Shown piece by piece: positions 26,937-34,929 of a stretch of DNA of 64,000 nt. Below the pieces are notes generated by a model. The model made no database searches. It was not told the origin of the DNA and saw only the letters and a program-made list of their open reading frames with translations. The position numbers and the translations under genes are program-made. How positions within the stretch are numbered: position 1 is the first letter of the stretch; every line of letters starts with the position of its first letter. Origin of the DNA: Bacteroidia bacterium (GTDB lineage: Bacteria > Bacteroidota > Bacteroidia > NS11-12g > UBA955); assembly GCA_023653095.1 (NCBI GenBank), contig JAMNXP010000001.1, forward strand, positions 450,853 through 514,852, read 5' to 3'.

Positions 26937-27335
26937 TCACGCCCCAATCACACTGCATAACTGCTCAACAGCTGCATCCCAAATGGAAGCCGACATTTCA
27001 GCTTCGTCAGGATAAACCATTTCAGTGATGACGAGTTCTATATCACCCGTAATTTCATCTTGAGAAATTTTGAACTCAAGAAAATCGCCAGGTGAGCCGA
27101 TTAAATCAAATTTTACCAATTTACCTGGAATGTTTTTGGTGAGTTCGGCATTATATTCCGTACCATCGTCCCAAGAAAACTTAAAAGAAGCGCCACCTTG
27201 AACGTCAACATGATCTGCAAACCAACTTTGCAAGCCTGAGGGAGAAGAAATGTATTGGTAAAGAATTTGAGGCGATGATCTCAGAGAGTATTCAAGCTCT
27301 AATTTAGATTTTTTTTCGATGACTTTTTTTGACAT
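26937..27335 (-). CDS. START-like (AHSA1/SRPBCC-fold) domain protein
   Basis: Seen: 132 aa from the ATG at 27335 (MSKKVIEKKSKLELEYSLRS); the frame is open to 27371, but the earlier part is not conserved and includes the ribosome-site palindrome. Features: SPQILYQYISSPSGLQSWFADHV, SFKFSWDDGTEYNAEL, FLEFKISQDEITGDIELVITE and a C-terminal helix. Known: a Bacteroidetes START-like family of unknown function; the fold binds hydrophobic ligands. Unusually for this phylum, a perfect AGGAGG stands at 7-12 nt upstream of the ATG. Function unknown. Confidence 0.8.
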   Translation of the reverse strand: MSKKVIEKKSKLELEYSLRSSPQILYQYISSPSGLQSWFADHVDVQGGASFKFSWDDGTEYNAELTKNIPGKLVKFDLIGSPGDFLEFKISQDEITGDIELVITEMVYPDEAEMSASIWDAAVEQLCSVIGA

Positions 27336-27347
27336 AGGAGGCCTCCT
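27336..27347 (-). promoter_or_regulatory. Palindromic Shine-Dalgarno site AGGAGGCCTCCT
   Basis: A perfect 12-bp palindrome directly abuts the ATG of the START-like gene. Its first half is the full SD core AGGAGG with 6-nt spacing to the ATG. Its second half, CCTCCT, is the anti-SD sequence. Strong SD sites are rare in Bacteroidota, so this site may decide the start and be specially regulated. Confidence 0.55.
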
Positions 27348-27407
27348 TTCTTGCAAACAAAACAAAATCATTGACTTTTCAAAATAAATTCGACTTAACT
27401 TCTCATG

Positions 27408-27415
27408 TATATTTG
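27408..27415 (+). promoter_or_regulatory. -7 box of the PAP2/GT39 operon
   Basis: TATATTTG matches TAnnTTTG exactly and ends 9 nt before the ATG at 27425, so the transcript would be nearly leaderless. No -33 TTG at normal spacing is obvious. Confidence 0.4.
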
Positions 27416-27424
27416 TGAATTGAC

Positions 27425-28030
27425 ATGTCTGCCAGAAACTATTTCATCATTGTTGCCCTAATTATTGCTCCTTTTGCACTTTGGGCAGGAATTTTTGGGT
27501 TTGATGAGACCACTAAGTATTTATTGAAATTTCACCATTCATGGCTAGATACCATTTTTTCTCGAATCACACTTTGGGGAGAATGGCCTATGGTTGTTGT
27601 TACATTACTCTTTTCTGTACTGATGTTTCGATGGAAATCATGGCCTTTCTTCCTGGCTTTTGCAGCTGAAGGACTCATAACTCAAGGACTAAAACTTTGG
27701 TTCAATTTGCCTAGACCATCGGTCAAATTCCCAGAACTCATGCGGCATATTGATGGGGTTAAATTGGTACAATGGAAAGCTTTTCCTAGCGGACACACGG
27801 CCGCAGCATTCTTCGGAACAGGCATCATCATCTACATTTTAGATAAATTAGAAACACCAAAATCACTTTCAATTTCCATTGTTTTCCTTGCATTTTTGGT
27901 GGGTTACAGTCGAATATATCTCGGACAACACTCTGTAGAAGATGTTTTATTTGGGGCTTTTTTAGGTTCTCTACTTTCCTTCGTATTTTTGTTTTACTTT
28001 GACCGTTCAAATGCGGCTAAATTGGCATGA
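27425..28030 (+). CDS. PAP2-family membrane phosphatase
   Basis: Seen: 201 aa with about five or six TM segments and the full PAP2 set: LWFNLPRPSVKFPE (C1), AFPSGHTAAAF (C2), SRIYLGQHSVEDVLFGA (C3). Known: integral PAP2 enzymes with the active site on the periplasmic side act on lipid phosphates such as undecaprenyl pyrophosphate or lipid A. The 3' end overlaps the GT39 gene by 4 bp (ATGA), a strong sign of coupling. Inference: together they modify a lipid-linked glycan or lipid A, as in ArnT systems. Confidence 0.9.
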   Translation: MSARNYFIIVALIIAPFALWAGIFGFDETTKYLLKFHHSWLDTIFSRITLWGEWPMVVVTLLFSVLMFRWKSWPFFLAFAAEGLITQGLKLWFNLPRPSVKFPELMRHIDGVKLVQWKAFPSGHTAAAFFGTGIIIYILDKLETPKSLSISIVFLAFLVGYSRIYLGQHSVEDVLFGAFLGSLLSFVFLFYFDRSNAAKLA

Positions 28031-29724
28031 AAAGACTTCCTGTACACTTGCTTTTGACCGCGGTCACTTTGATTTTCACCTTGTCAGGGTTGAATTTAAC
28101 CGCCCTTTTTGATTGGGACGAACTCATTTTCGCCGAATCGGCAAGAGAGATGGTAGTTTCAAACAATTGGCTCTACAATCAAATTGGCTTCGAACCATTT
28201 TGGGAAAAGCCTCCGCTTTTCATTTGGTTACAGGCCCTTTCTTATTCCGTATTCGGACAATTACAAGCATGGGTTTTTAAGATTCCCAATGTCTTAGCCG
28301 CGGTAATTGTGGTGAATTTCGCCTATCATTTTGGAGATAAAATGGGCAAACGAATGCTGGGTGCATTTTGGTCTCTTTCGCTACTTTTAACCTTCATCCC
28401 CTTTATTTATTGGCGTTCAGGATTGATAGACCCAATATTTAACCTATTCATTATCATGGCTTTGTACCAATGGCACAACATTATGCAGGCTTACCTCAAG
28501 GAAGAACGCACCCCATTGTATTATCTACTTTTGGGTGTTTTCTTGGGACTCGCATTCCTTACCAAAGGACCAGTAGGTATATTGATAACGGGATTGGTTA
28601 TTCTTATTGTAACCATCCATAACGGTAAATGGCACTTGATTTTCACCCCTCAAATTTTATTGTCTTTCTTGGGATTATCACTCATTCTGTCCATTTGGGT
28701 TTTGCCTCTTTTGCAATCAAATGGTTCTGAATTTTTTGTGAAATTCTTCCAATATCAAGTTGATCTCATGCAGGGTCAGTATTTTGAATGGCACAATCAG
28801 CCTTGGTACTACCATATTGTTGTGTTATTTTTCCTTGCCTTCCCTGCTTCGGTTCTTGGTTTGCCTCACCTTTTCAAAAATCGCATTATGGATAGAAACG
28901 TGGAAGATTGGCATTCCATCATGCGCGTTTTATTTTGGGTTGTATTGATTTTCTTCAGCATTGTATCTACAAAGCTTATTCATTATAGTTCTTTGTGTTG
29001 GTGGCCACTCACCTACTTTGGAGCTTACCAAGTGTATGTAGTACACACCAATCGATGGAAATTCCCATACGCATTGAATTTAGGCGTCTTCTTATCTGGA
29101 TTAGGAATTTCAGCGGTTCTTTGGGCTATTCCTTTAGCGGTGACATACAAGCCCTTCATTTCCATTTTGAATTTAAAACTTGACCCATTTACTTCGAGCA
29201 TCCTCTATGACGCTCCCATTTGGAATTGGACAGTGTTCATTCCTGCATCGCTGTTCACGGTTTGGTGGTTGAATTGGATGCTACTTTCCCTTTTAAAAAA
29301 ATCTCCCTCTCCTGCCTATTTATTTGTTATTAGCGGACTTACATCATTAATGACGAGTATTACCTTACTTCCTGTCGCTTCAGAATCTTTACAAGGAAAT
29401 CTCAACAAGATGATCAAATCTGAAGTTTCGAAAGGTCATTTTCTTGAAACTTGGTACTTCAAAACCCACGCGCTCTATTTTTATGGTCGTTTCACTCCCG
29501 ATGATTTCAAAAGGCTCAATCCCGAGTGGCCAGCCCAAAAAAACGAATGGTATCCCAAGCAAACCAACAGAAGATCTCATGCTCAAAATCCATCCAAAAA
29601 CGGAAATAATATCAGAATAATCACTCGCTGTGATTGGGAAGCAGACTATTTCTTTGCTGAAAAATTCACCCCTGAAAAACAGCTTTCTGGATACATCCTT
29701 TGGAAACCAAAAACCAAGCATTAA
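28027..29724 (+). CDS. GT39-type (ArnT/PMT-like) membrane glycosyltransferase
   Basis: Seen: 565 aa; N-terminal ALFDWDELIFAESAREM with the catalytic acidic pair in the first periplasmic loop, then FWEKPPLFIWLQALSYSVFG, LAFLTKGPVGI and 10 or more TM segments, ending in a soluble domain of about 110 residues. Known: family members move a sugar from a polyprenyl-phosphate carrier to lipid A or proteins in the periplasm. Overlap with the PAP2 gene suggests a joint job. Acceptor and sugar are unknown. Confidence 0.88.
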   Translation: MKRLPVHLLLTAVTLIFTLSGLNLTALFDWDELIFAESAREMVVSNNWLYNQIGFEPFWEKPPLFIWLQALSYSVFGQLQAWVFKIPNVLAAVIVVNFAYHFGDKMGKRMLGAFWSLSLLLTFIPFIYWRSGLIDPIFNLFIIMALYQWHNIMQAYLKEERTPLYYLLLGVFLGLAFLTKGPVGILITGLVILIVTIHNGKWHLIFTPQILLSFLGLSLILSIWVLPLLQSNGSEFFVKFFQYQVDLMQGQYFEWHNQPWYYHIVVLFFLAFPASVLGLPHLFKNRIMDRNVEDWHSIMRVLFWVVLIFFSIVSTKLIHYSSLCWWPLTYFGAYQVYVVHTNRWKFPYALNLGVFLSGLGISAVLWAIPLAVTYKPFISILNLKLDPFTSSILYDAPIWNWTVFIPASLFTVWWLNWMLLSLLKKSPSPAYLFVISGLTSLMTSITLLPVASESLQGNLNKMIKSEVSKGHFLETWYFKTHALYFYGRFTPDDFKRLNPEWPAQKNEWYPKQTNRRSHAQNPSKNGNNIRIITRCDWEADYFFAEKFTPEKQLSGYILWKPKTKH

Positions 29725-29744
29725 CAAACTCTTATCGTTAAAAA

Positions 29745-29776
29745 TTTGCTTTTTTAGGTTTCCCCGCCTACTTTTG
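29745..29776 (+). promoter_or_regulatory. Promoter of the arginase-family gene
   Basis: TTTG (29745-29748), a 20-nt spacer, then the exact -7 box TACTTTTG (29769-29776). The box ends 11 nt before the ATG at 29788. Best-matching Bacteroidetes promoter in the window. Confidence 0.65.
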
Positions 29777-29787
29777 ACTCACTCCGT

Positions 29788-30729
29788 ATGAAGTATGACA
29801 GTGTAAGTTTAGTAGTTTCAGATTGGGAATACGGAGCAGCAACGGCCGGCACCTCTAAAGGTCCTGATACCCTCATTGAAGTCTGTTCAAATTCCCAATT
29901 ACCTTATTTTACCTATTTGCAAAAGGTATATGTATCTCAAAATTTGGACGATTGGGATGTCAACACCATTCAATTGCCTTATTTAAAACGTGGTGTTCCC
30001 TTGCTCAACCACATGCGCAAACTCGCTGACGCCATAGAATCCATTCGTATAGACAATAAAAACATCGTTTTACTCAGTGGTGATCATAGCAATGCAGTGG
30101 GAGGAATTGCTGGTTTCTGCAGAAATATTGATAGTCAGCGTGCAGGAATTGTTTGGATTGATGCCCATCTAGACCTTCATTCTCCTTATACTTCACCGAG
30201 TGGAAATGTCCATGGGATGGCCTTAAACACAGCTCTCCAAACAGATAATTTATCCCATAAAGAGAGAGACATTGACCAACGTTGTTTTTCGTTGTGGAAT
30301 GAATTAAAATCTCTTAAAAACAACGACTGCATTCCTGCATCCAACATCGTTTTTATAGGCATAAGAAGTTACGAGGAGCAAGAAGTGGCTCTGGTTTTAG
30401 ATGAAAACATTAAAGTCATCTACGCCCATGAAATTCACGAAAAAGGAATTGAATGGGCCATAAATGAAGCACAAAACCACCTTCAAGATAAAATTGACCA
30501 CCTATATGTCTCTTTCGATGTAGATTCCCTAGATCCCGAAATCTCTAGAGGCACAGGCACCCCTGTTGAAAACGGATTACAAAAAGATCAAGCCATAAAG
30601 CTCCTGACCCATTTCTATCAACTTCCCCAAACCGAAATCCTCGAAATCACAGAAATTAATCCATCCTTAGACACTGACAACAAAATGTGTAAGGCAGTAT
30701 GTGAGATCATGGGAGCAGTTATTGGTTAA
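29788..30729 (+). CDS. Arginase-family ureohydrolase
   Basis: Seen: 313 aa with all binuclear manganese motifs: GDHS (98-101), DAHLDLH (125-131), SGNVHG (138-143) and SFDVDSLDPE (242-251) followed by RGTGTPVENGL. SGN(L/V)HG and GTGTP with the downstream Glu are arginase-like rather than agmatinase-like. Known: arginase splits arginine into ornithine and urea. It has its own promoter. No neighbouring ornithine or urea genes are present, so the pathway role is open; formimidoylglutamase or agmatinase are less likely alternatives. Confidence 0.85.
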   Translation: MKYDSVSLVVSDWEYGAATAGTSKGPDTLIEVCSNSQLPYFTYLQKVYVSQNLDDWDVNTIQLPYLKRGVPLLNHMRKLADAIESIRIDNKNIVLLSGDHSNAVGGIAGFCRNIDSQRAGIVWIDAHLDLHSPYTSPSGNVHGMALNTALQTDNLSHKERDIDQRCFSLWNELKSLKNNDCIPASNIVFIGIRSYEEQEVALVLDENIKVIYAHEIHEKGIEWAINEAQNHLQDKIDHLYVSFDVDSLDPEISRGTGTPVENGLQKDQAIKLLTHFYQLPQTEILEITEINPSLDTDNKMCKAVCEIMGAVIG

Positions 30730-30763
30730 CGGCTTTGCCTGAGACATTGGGACTGTGGGACTC

Positions 30764-30868
<105 letters not shown>

Positions 30869-30880
<12 letters not shown>

Positions 30881-31909
30881 GTTTCCCAACAAAAACTCAA
30901 CAGTATCTACTCCATCGGCAAAATCAGATAAAAGTGGGTATTGAGAAGTTCCTAATGGAAGTATGTTTGAAATTTCAGGTATCGCTTTCAAACTTGAAAC
31001 CACACATTGTATGACGTCTTTATTATGAGTGAGATCTGCTGAGACCTCTTGAATATCATTATAATAAGAGTAATTCAATACACCCACAGGTGAATGAATT
31101 TGAGTACGTTCATTCATTAGGATATAGCCAGCATCAATGTGAGGATCTAAATTCATCAATAACAAGGCCTTATGGTAATTATAGTTGTTGGCGTACTTGT
31201 TATGAAACAGGGTATCGGCAAAATGTTGTTCCCATACATCAAAAAGTGGCTTGAATTCAAATCCAACAGGAAGAAAAACCTTGGTAACATTCCTACAACC
31301 CAATCCGAAGTGTTGAAAAACATCCAATCCTAAATTAATATAATCATTCTCATTGAGTTGATCTTGGGGACCTAAAACGGCTACGCTATTTCGATTGTTT
31401 CTTAAAAGATGAGGTATGTGTCTGAAGTAATATTCGAAATATCGGGCAGAATTGTTATTACCCGTTGCGATTGCCGCATCAATTCCTTTGAGTTGCTCAA
31501 CAATTTCAATGGCATTCCAAATTGAGTTTTGTTGAAGCTGTGCGGTCCAATCGGAAATTACCCATTTCATGAGTGTCTCATCGTCAGAGGATGGCTTAAG
31601 CCACACGGTATAACCACATAAAACGCCACATAAAACATCGTGAAGTCCCACCAACGGAATATTACCCGCAGCAATGATTCCTAATTTTTTATTGGCGTTT
31701 TCATTTACACTTGAGAAGTCATAAAATTTCAGCCACTCGGAAGACGTTGGATCATTTAATGAATGTATCCATCCGTCCAAAGCAACCGTAATATTTTTTT
31801 GAGTAAACCAAGGATTCTTGATTTCGGCAAACCGCAAAACCTCCTCTTGTTGTGAGAGTTTTTCAATGGATTGCTTGAGTAGCTGAAGAATCTGATTTTC
31901 TCTTACCAT
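30869..31909 (-). CDS. LuxC-like acyl-CoA reductase
   Basis: Seen: 346 aa; Rossmann-type LGIIAAGNIPLVGLHDVLCGVLCG (84-107 approx.), VAVLGPQD, and the catalytic cysteine region DVFQHFGLGCRNVTKVFLP. Known: an NAD(P)H-dependent acyl-CoA reductase family common in Bacteroidetes and related to LuxC, reducing long-chain acyl-CoA to aldehyde; its physiological role there is not clear. The last residues GDR and the TGA stop are encoded by GGTGATC repeat units, so the C-terminus has been rewritten by the repeat. The -7 box ends only 4 nt before the ATG. Confidence 0.85.
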
Positions 31910-31913
31910 TCTG

Positions 31914-31943
31914 CAAAGATACGACCGCTAAAATGTAACTTTG
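31914..31943. promoter_or_regulatory. Divergent near-leaderless promoter pair
   Basis: Minus-strand TATCTTTG (31921-31914) ends 4 nt before the acyl-CoA reductase ATG (31909). Plus-strand TAACTTTG (31936-31943) ends 6 nt before the outer-membrane protein ATG (31950). Both match TAnnTTTG exactly. The two start codons are 40 bp apart, so -33 regions would overlap each other and neither has a clear TTG. Confidence 0.5.
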
Positions 31944-31949
31944 CGTAGT

Positions 31950-32666
31950 ATGAACTCAAAATCGGGGTTATTTTTTGCGATTTTCGCAACTCTATCGGCA
32001 GCGGCATTTGGACAAAGCAAATGGTTTATAGCTGCTAACGCAGGCGCAGTTGTTTCTCGAACATCCACCGGCGATACCCTTGCTAATCCATTCACCACAC
32101 GCAACCGAGGTAGCGTATTTGGCTACCTACAAGGAACTTACGACTTAAGCAAAGCGAGCTCATTGAATTTCAAATTAGGATATTTAGGTACTGGATTTAG
32201 AATCAATAACGACACCATGCCTGCCAATGGCATGATTAAGCAGCCCGTAAACATATTGAGCACTTCGCTGGGTATATCTTTTAGACAGAGGTTCAGCACG
32301 GGTAGTTTCATCACTGAAAACTTCGGAATTGCTTTAAATCAACAACTTGGAGGGAGTTTGACAGATACCATTTACAACCAAACCAAAAACGCTCGTTACC
32401 GTATCATCAATGAAAACTTGGTCAAGACTTTTCCTGCTTTTTACTTGGGATTTGGGATGGGTGGAAACACCGAAGAGGGCCACAGATACGAATTCACTGT
32501 TTCCTACCAGCAACCTTTTGCTACTGCACGCCAAATGCGCGTAGAATATGGAGAATTTTACAACCAGAACTTCCCATTAACCTTCCGAGGCGGAAATTTA
32601 CAAGTAGGATTCACTTTCTATTTCAATTTTGGGGCGTTGGAGAAGTCGCAAGAGTATTTTTATTGA
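31950..32666 (+). CDS. Predicted outer-membrane beta-barrel protein
   Basis: Seen: 238 aa from the ATG at 31950; a TTG 9 bp earlier is part of the -7 box and is not used. Signal peptide ending AAAFGQ, alternating amphipathic strands (GSVFGYLQGTYDL, SSLNFKLGYLG, ITENFGIALNQQLGG, YEFTVSYQQPF) and GNLQVGFTFYFNFG near the end. No defined family recognised; it resembles small Bacteroidetes barrel proteins of unknown role. The gene is followed directly by repeat block 4. Confidence 0.7.
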   Translation: MNSKSGLFFAIFATLSAAAFGQSKWFIAANAGAVVSRTSTGDTLANPFTTRNRGSVFGYLQGTYDLSKASSLNFKLGYLGTGFRINNDTMPANGMIKQPVNILSTSLGISFRQRFSTGSFITENFGIALNQQLGGSLTDTIYNQTKNARYRIINENLVKTFPAFYLGFGMGGNTEEGHRYEFTVSYQQPFATARQMRVEYGEFYNQNFPLTFRGGNLQVGFTFYFNFGALEKSQEYFY

Positions 32667-32669
32667 GAT

Positions 32670-32782
32670 GGTGATCGGTGATCGGTGATCGGTGATTAGA
32701 CGGGAGCGATTTAGTTTGGAGTTTAGAGTTTAGAGTGTAGCTCTCACCTCTCACCTCTCACCTCTCAGCTCTCACCTCTCAG
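32670..32782 (+). repeat. Convergent-junction heptamer repeat block 4
   Basis: Between the barrel gene (plus, stop at 32666) and the last gene of the eCIS minus arm (stop at 32814). Order: three GGTGATC units plus a variant (32670-32697), the core AGCGATTTAGTTTGGAG with TTTAGAG units (32705-32735), then six CTCTCA(C/G) units (32741-32782). Same order as block 1. TTTAGAG-like and CTCTCA-like halves are partly complementary. Confidence 0.85.
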
Positions 32783-32813
32783 CTATCATCTATCCCCATT
32801 TCAACCCATTTGG

Positions 32814-34844
32814 TTATAATGAATTTGTAACAGACAATCGTTTTTCAATGAGTTCTTCACCAGAGCCAGAAATTGCTTCTTCTGCAGATACTCCTATTTT
32901 CTGAGAGATGTTGAATGCATCAAATGCCTCTTTTTCTATATCTGATGGTTTTTCTGATTCTGAGGAAGGCTCTGCAGCAGGTGCAGCAGGTGCAGCAGGT
33001 GTAGAATCGGAAGGCGCAGCAGGGGCTGCTGAACTTTGAGCACTAATTAATGGATTTATAGTAGCCTCGGTTGCTGATTCTACCGCAGGAATGTCTGCGG
33101 CAGCTGGAATAGCTGTTAAAGGCTTTTTTCTACCCCAATTGCTCCAAAACTTTGGTTTGGCCGCTGCAGCTGCTTTCTTTTGACTTGCTTTTGCATCGGC
33201 CGCAGCTTTATCATCGGCGGCTTTGGCATCTAACATTTGTTTTACTTTTCGAACAGCTGCTGTAATTCCTAAAATACCGCCTACTGATTTAAGTGCGTCT
33301 TTTATTCCTCTTGCAACGGAAAATTTGGATTCTGCTTTTGGGTCTCCTGCTTTTTCCCGTTTTTGTTCTAATCGGGTTTGTTTGATTTTTTCTAATTCAG
33401 ATTGAGATTTTTTGATATTGGCATTTTGAGCCCTTTTTTTGTCTCTTAAAGCTTTCTTTTCTTTTTCAGCTTTTTTCCTGCTTTTTCTCCTATTCCACCA
33501 TTTGCTTCCAAACCAACCCGATTCATCCGGTTTATTGGCTTCATCTATTGCTTTATATTCTCCGGATAAATCTTCATACCAATTATCCTTCCGCATTTGG
33601 GCTTTGGCATCACTTGTTTTTTTATTGTCTGACCAACTGCGATATATCTTCGAAGCGGCCATACCACCACCAATAATGCCCCCTGCAATTAACAATGGGA
33701 TTCCCGCCCCGGCAACAGTTCCTACAACAGCTGCTGCAACACCCAATGCACCACCTGTAAATTTCAGTGCTGAAAACAGTCCCCTTTGAATTTTCTTATT
33801 TTTTGCAAACTTATGCCAACTTCTACCTTTGTCCGTTAAGGGTTTAAATCCCCAACCTTTAATCCAATTTGTAGCATCCGTTAAACCAAATTTTAACGCT
33901 TGCGCCGCTGTAAGCCCACCTATTAGTCCACCATAAATATTTGAAGTGGCTAAAAGTCCGGCACTTAGTGCATCATTGGAAACAGTAGCTGCAGCAATTT
34001 TAGTACCACCGCTGATAGTTTGATAAATCCCAGATCTAACCGAGTTTATCCCTGATTCAGCAGTTTCATTACCCAAAGTTACACCTGCTGCGTCCTTCGC
34101 AGTCACCGTTCCATCTGGATTAACCACCTTTTTAGATGCAGCCTTAGATCTTTTAAAGCCATCGGAAATATCCATTATTCCTGTTCCAATCGAAACTGCA
34201 CCCATTGCACCCGTCAAGCCGCCTCCAACAGCGGCGCCAGTTCCTAGTTGACTGGCTGCAGTGTTGTAATCGTGTCCTGTACTCGATGAAAAATCACCCC
34301 AGGTATCCACTTTTAAAGCTTTATTAGCTGAACTCACACCTTCAATACCCGCGCCAAAAGCACTTCCAACTAATTCACTTGCCTTAGAATCACCCGCCGC
34401 CGCCGCAATAGTAGTTCCCCCTAAGGCAGCAGAAGCTAAGCCAGCACCTGCGATTGTTGTTGCTCCCAACTTACCCGTTCCCCGTGCAATTGCATTTGTT
34501 ATCGCTGTTCCACCTGACCGGTTAGCAAATACTTTTCTATTGGGATTTAATGCATTATCATAAAAGTCATTCAGGTCGGGATTAGCTTGACTACCTTCCT
34601 TTGCTTGAGGCTTTTGTTCAGGACTTGCTCCAGCAACTGACATTGTAGTTGCAGACATGGCTGCGGAATCTGAATCTAACTTTGGGTCAGCGCCATCAAT
34701 CGAACCGTCATTTAGTGGAACAGATAATTTAGGTGATGCTTCCGCAGCCGATATTGCCGCACCTTCGCCTACAGGGGCATCAACTTCCGCGCCTTTTAAT
34801 TCTGATTCATCCGTTGTTGCTGCCTGTTGATGTCCTTGTATCAT
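32814..34844 (-). CDS. eCIS-associated glycine-zipper protein B (candidate cargo or accessory)
   Basis: Seen: 676 aa, no known family. Acidic low-complexity N-terminus (1-90), then at least four Gly/Ala-rich hydrophobic stretches (for example AGAGLASAALGGTTIAAAAG, and near 375 GVAAAVVGTVAGAGIPLLIA), a basic region with coiled-coil-like KKAEKEKKALRDKK, the segment SKFSVARGIKDALKSVGG, a Pro/Ala linker and a conserved tail EEAISGSGEELIEKRL. It is a paralogue of the next gene upstream, 85 bp away. No signal peptide. Known: glycine-zipper helices occur in membrane-inserting proteins and toxins. Inference: a membrane-active cargo or a handling partner of the nearby ATPase. Function not established. 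Confidence 0.7.
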   Translation of the reverse strand: MIQGHQQAATTDESELKGAEVDAPVGEGAAISAAEASPKLSVPLNDGSIDGADPKLDSDSAAMSATTMSVAGASPEQKPQAKEGSQANPDLNDFYDNALNPNRKVFANRSGGTAITNAIARGTGKLGATTIAGAGLASAALGGTTIAAAAGDSKASELVGSAFGAGIEGVSSANKALKVDTWGDFSSSTGHDYNTAASQLGTGAAVGGGLTGAMGAVSIGTGIMDISDGFKRSKAASKKVVNPDGTVTAKDAAGVTLGNETAESGINSVRSGIYQTISGGTKIAAATVSNDALSAGLLATSNIYGGLIGGLTAAQALKFGLTDATNWIKGWGFKPLTDKGRSWHKFAKNKKIQRGLFSALKFTGGALGVAAAVVGTVAGAGIPLLIAGGIIGGGMAASKIYRSWSDNKKTSDAKAQMRKDNWYEDLSGEYKAIDEANKPDESGWFGSKWWNRRKSRKKAEKEKKALRDKKRAQNANIKKSQSELEKIKQTRLEQKREKAGDPKAESKFSVARGIKDALKSVGGILGITAAVRKVKQMLDAKAADDKAAADAKASQKKAAAAAKPKFWSNWGRKKPLTAIPAAADIPAVESATEATINPLISAQSSAAPAAPSDSTPAAPAAPAAEPSSESEKPSDIEKEAFDAFNISQKIGVSAEEAISGSGEELIEKRLSVTNSL

Positions 34845-34929
34845 AATTTATTGTTAAATTAAGGCTGATTATTTATTCCTTAAAAATACAATATTAAGAA
34901 AGAACCATTAAAAATTCTCAACAATGATT

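Noticed and set aside
33439-33789. Open frame opposite the glycine-zipper protein B
   Set aside because: Antisense shadow of a Gly/Ala/Lys-rich gene; no family features and no promoter.
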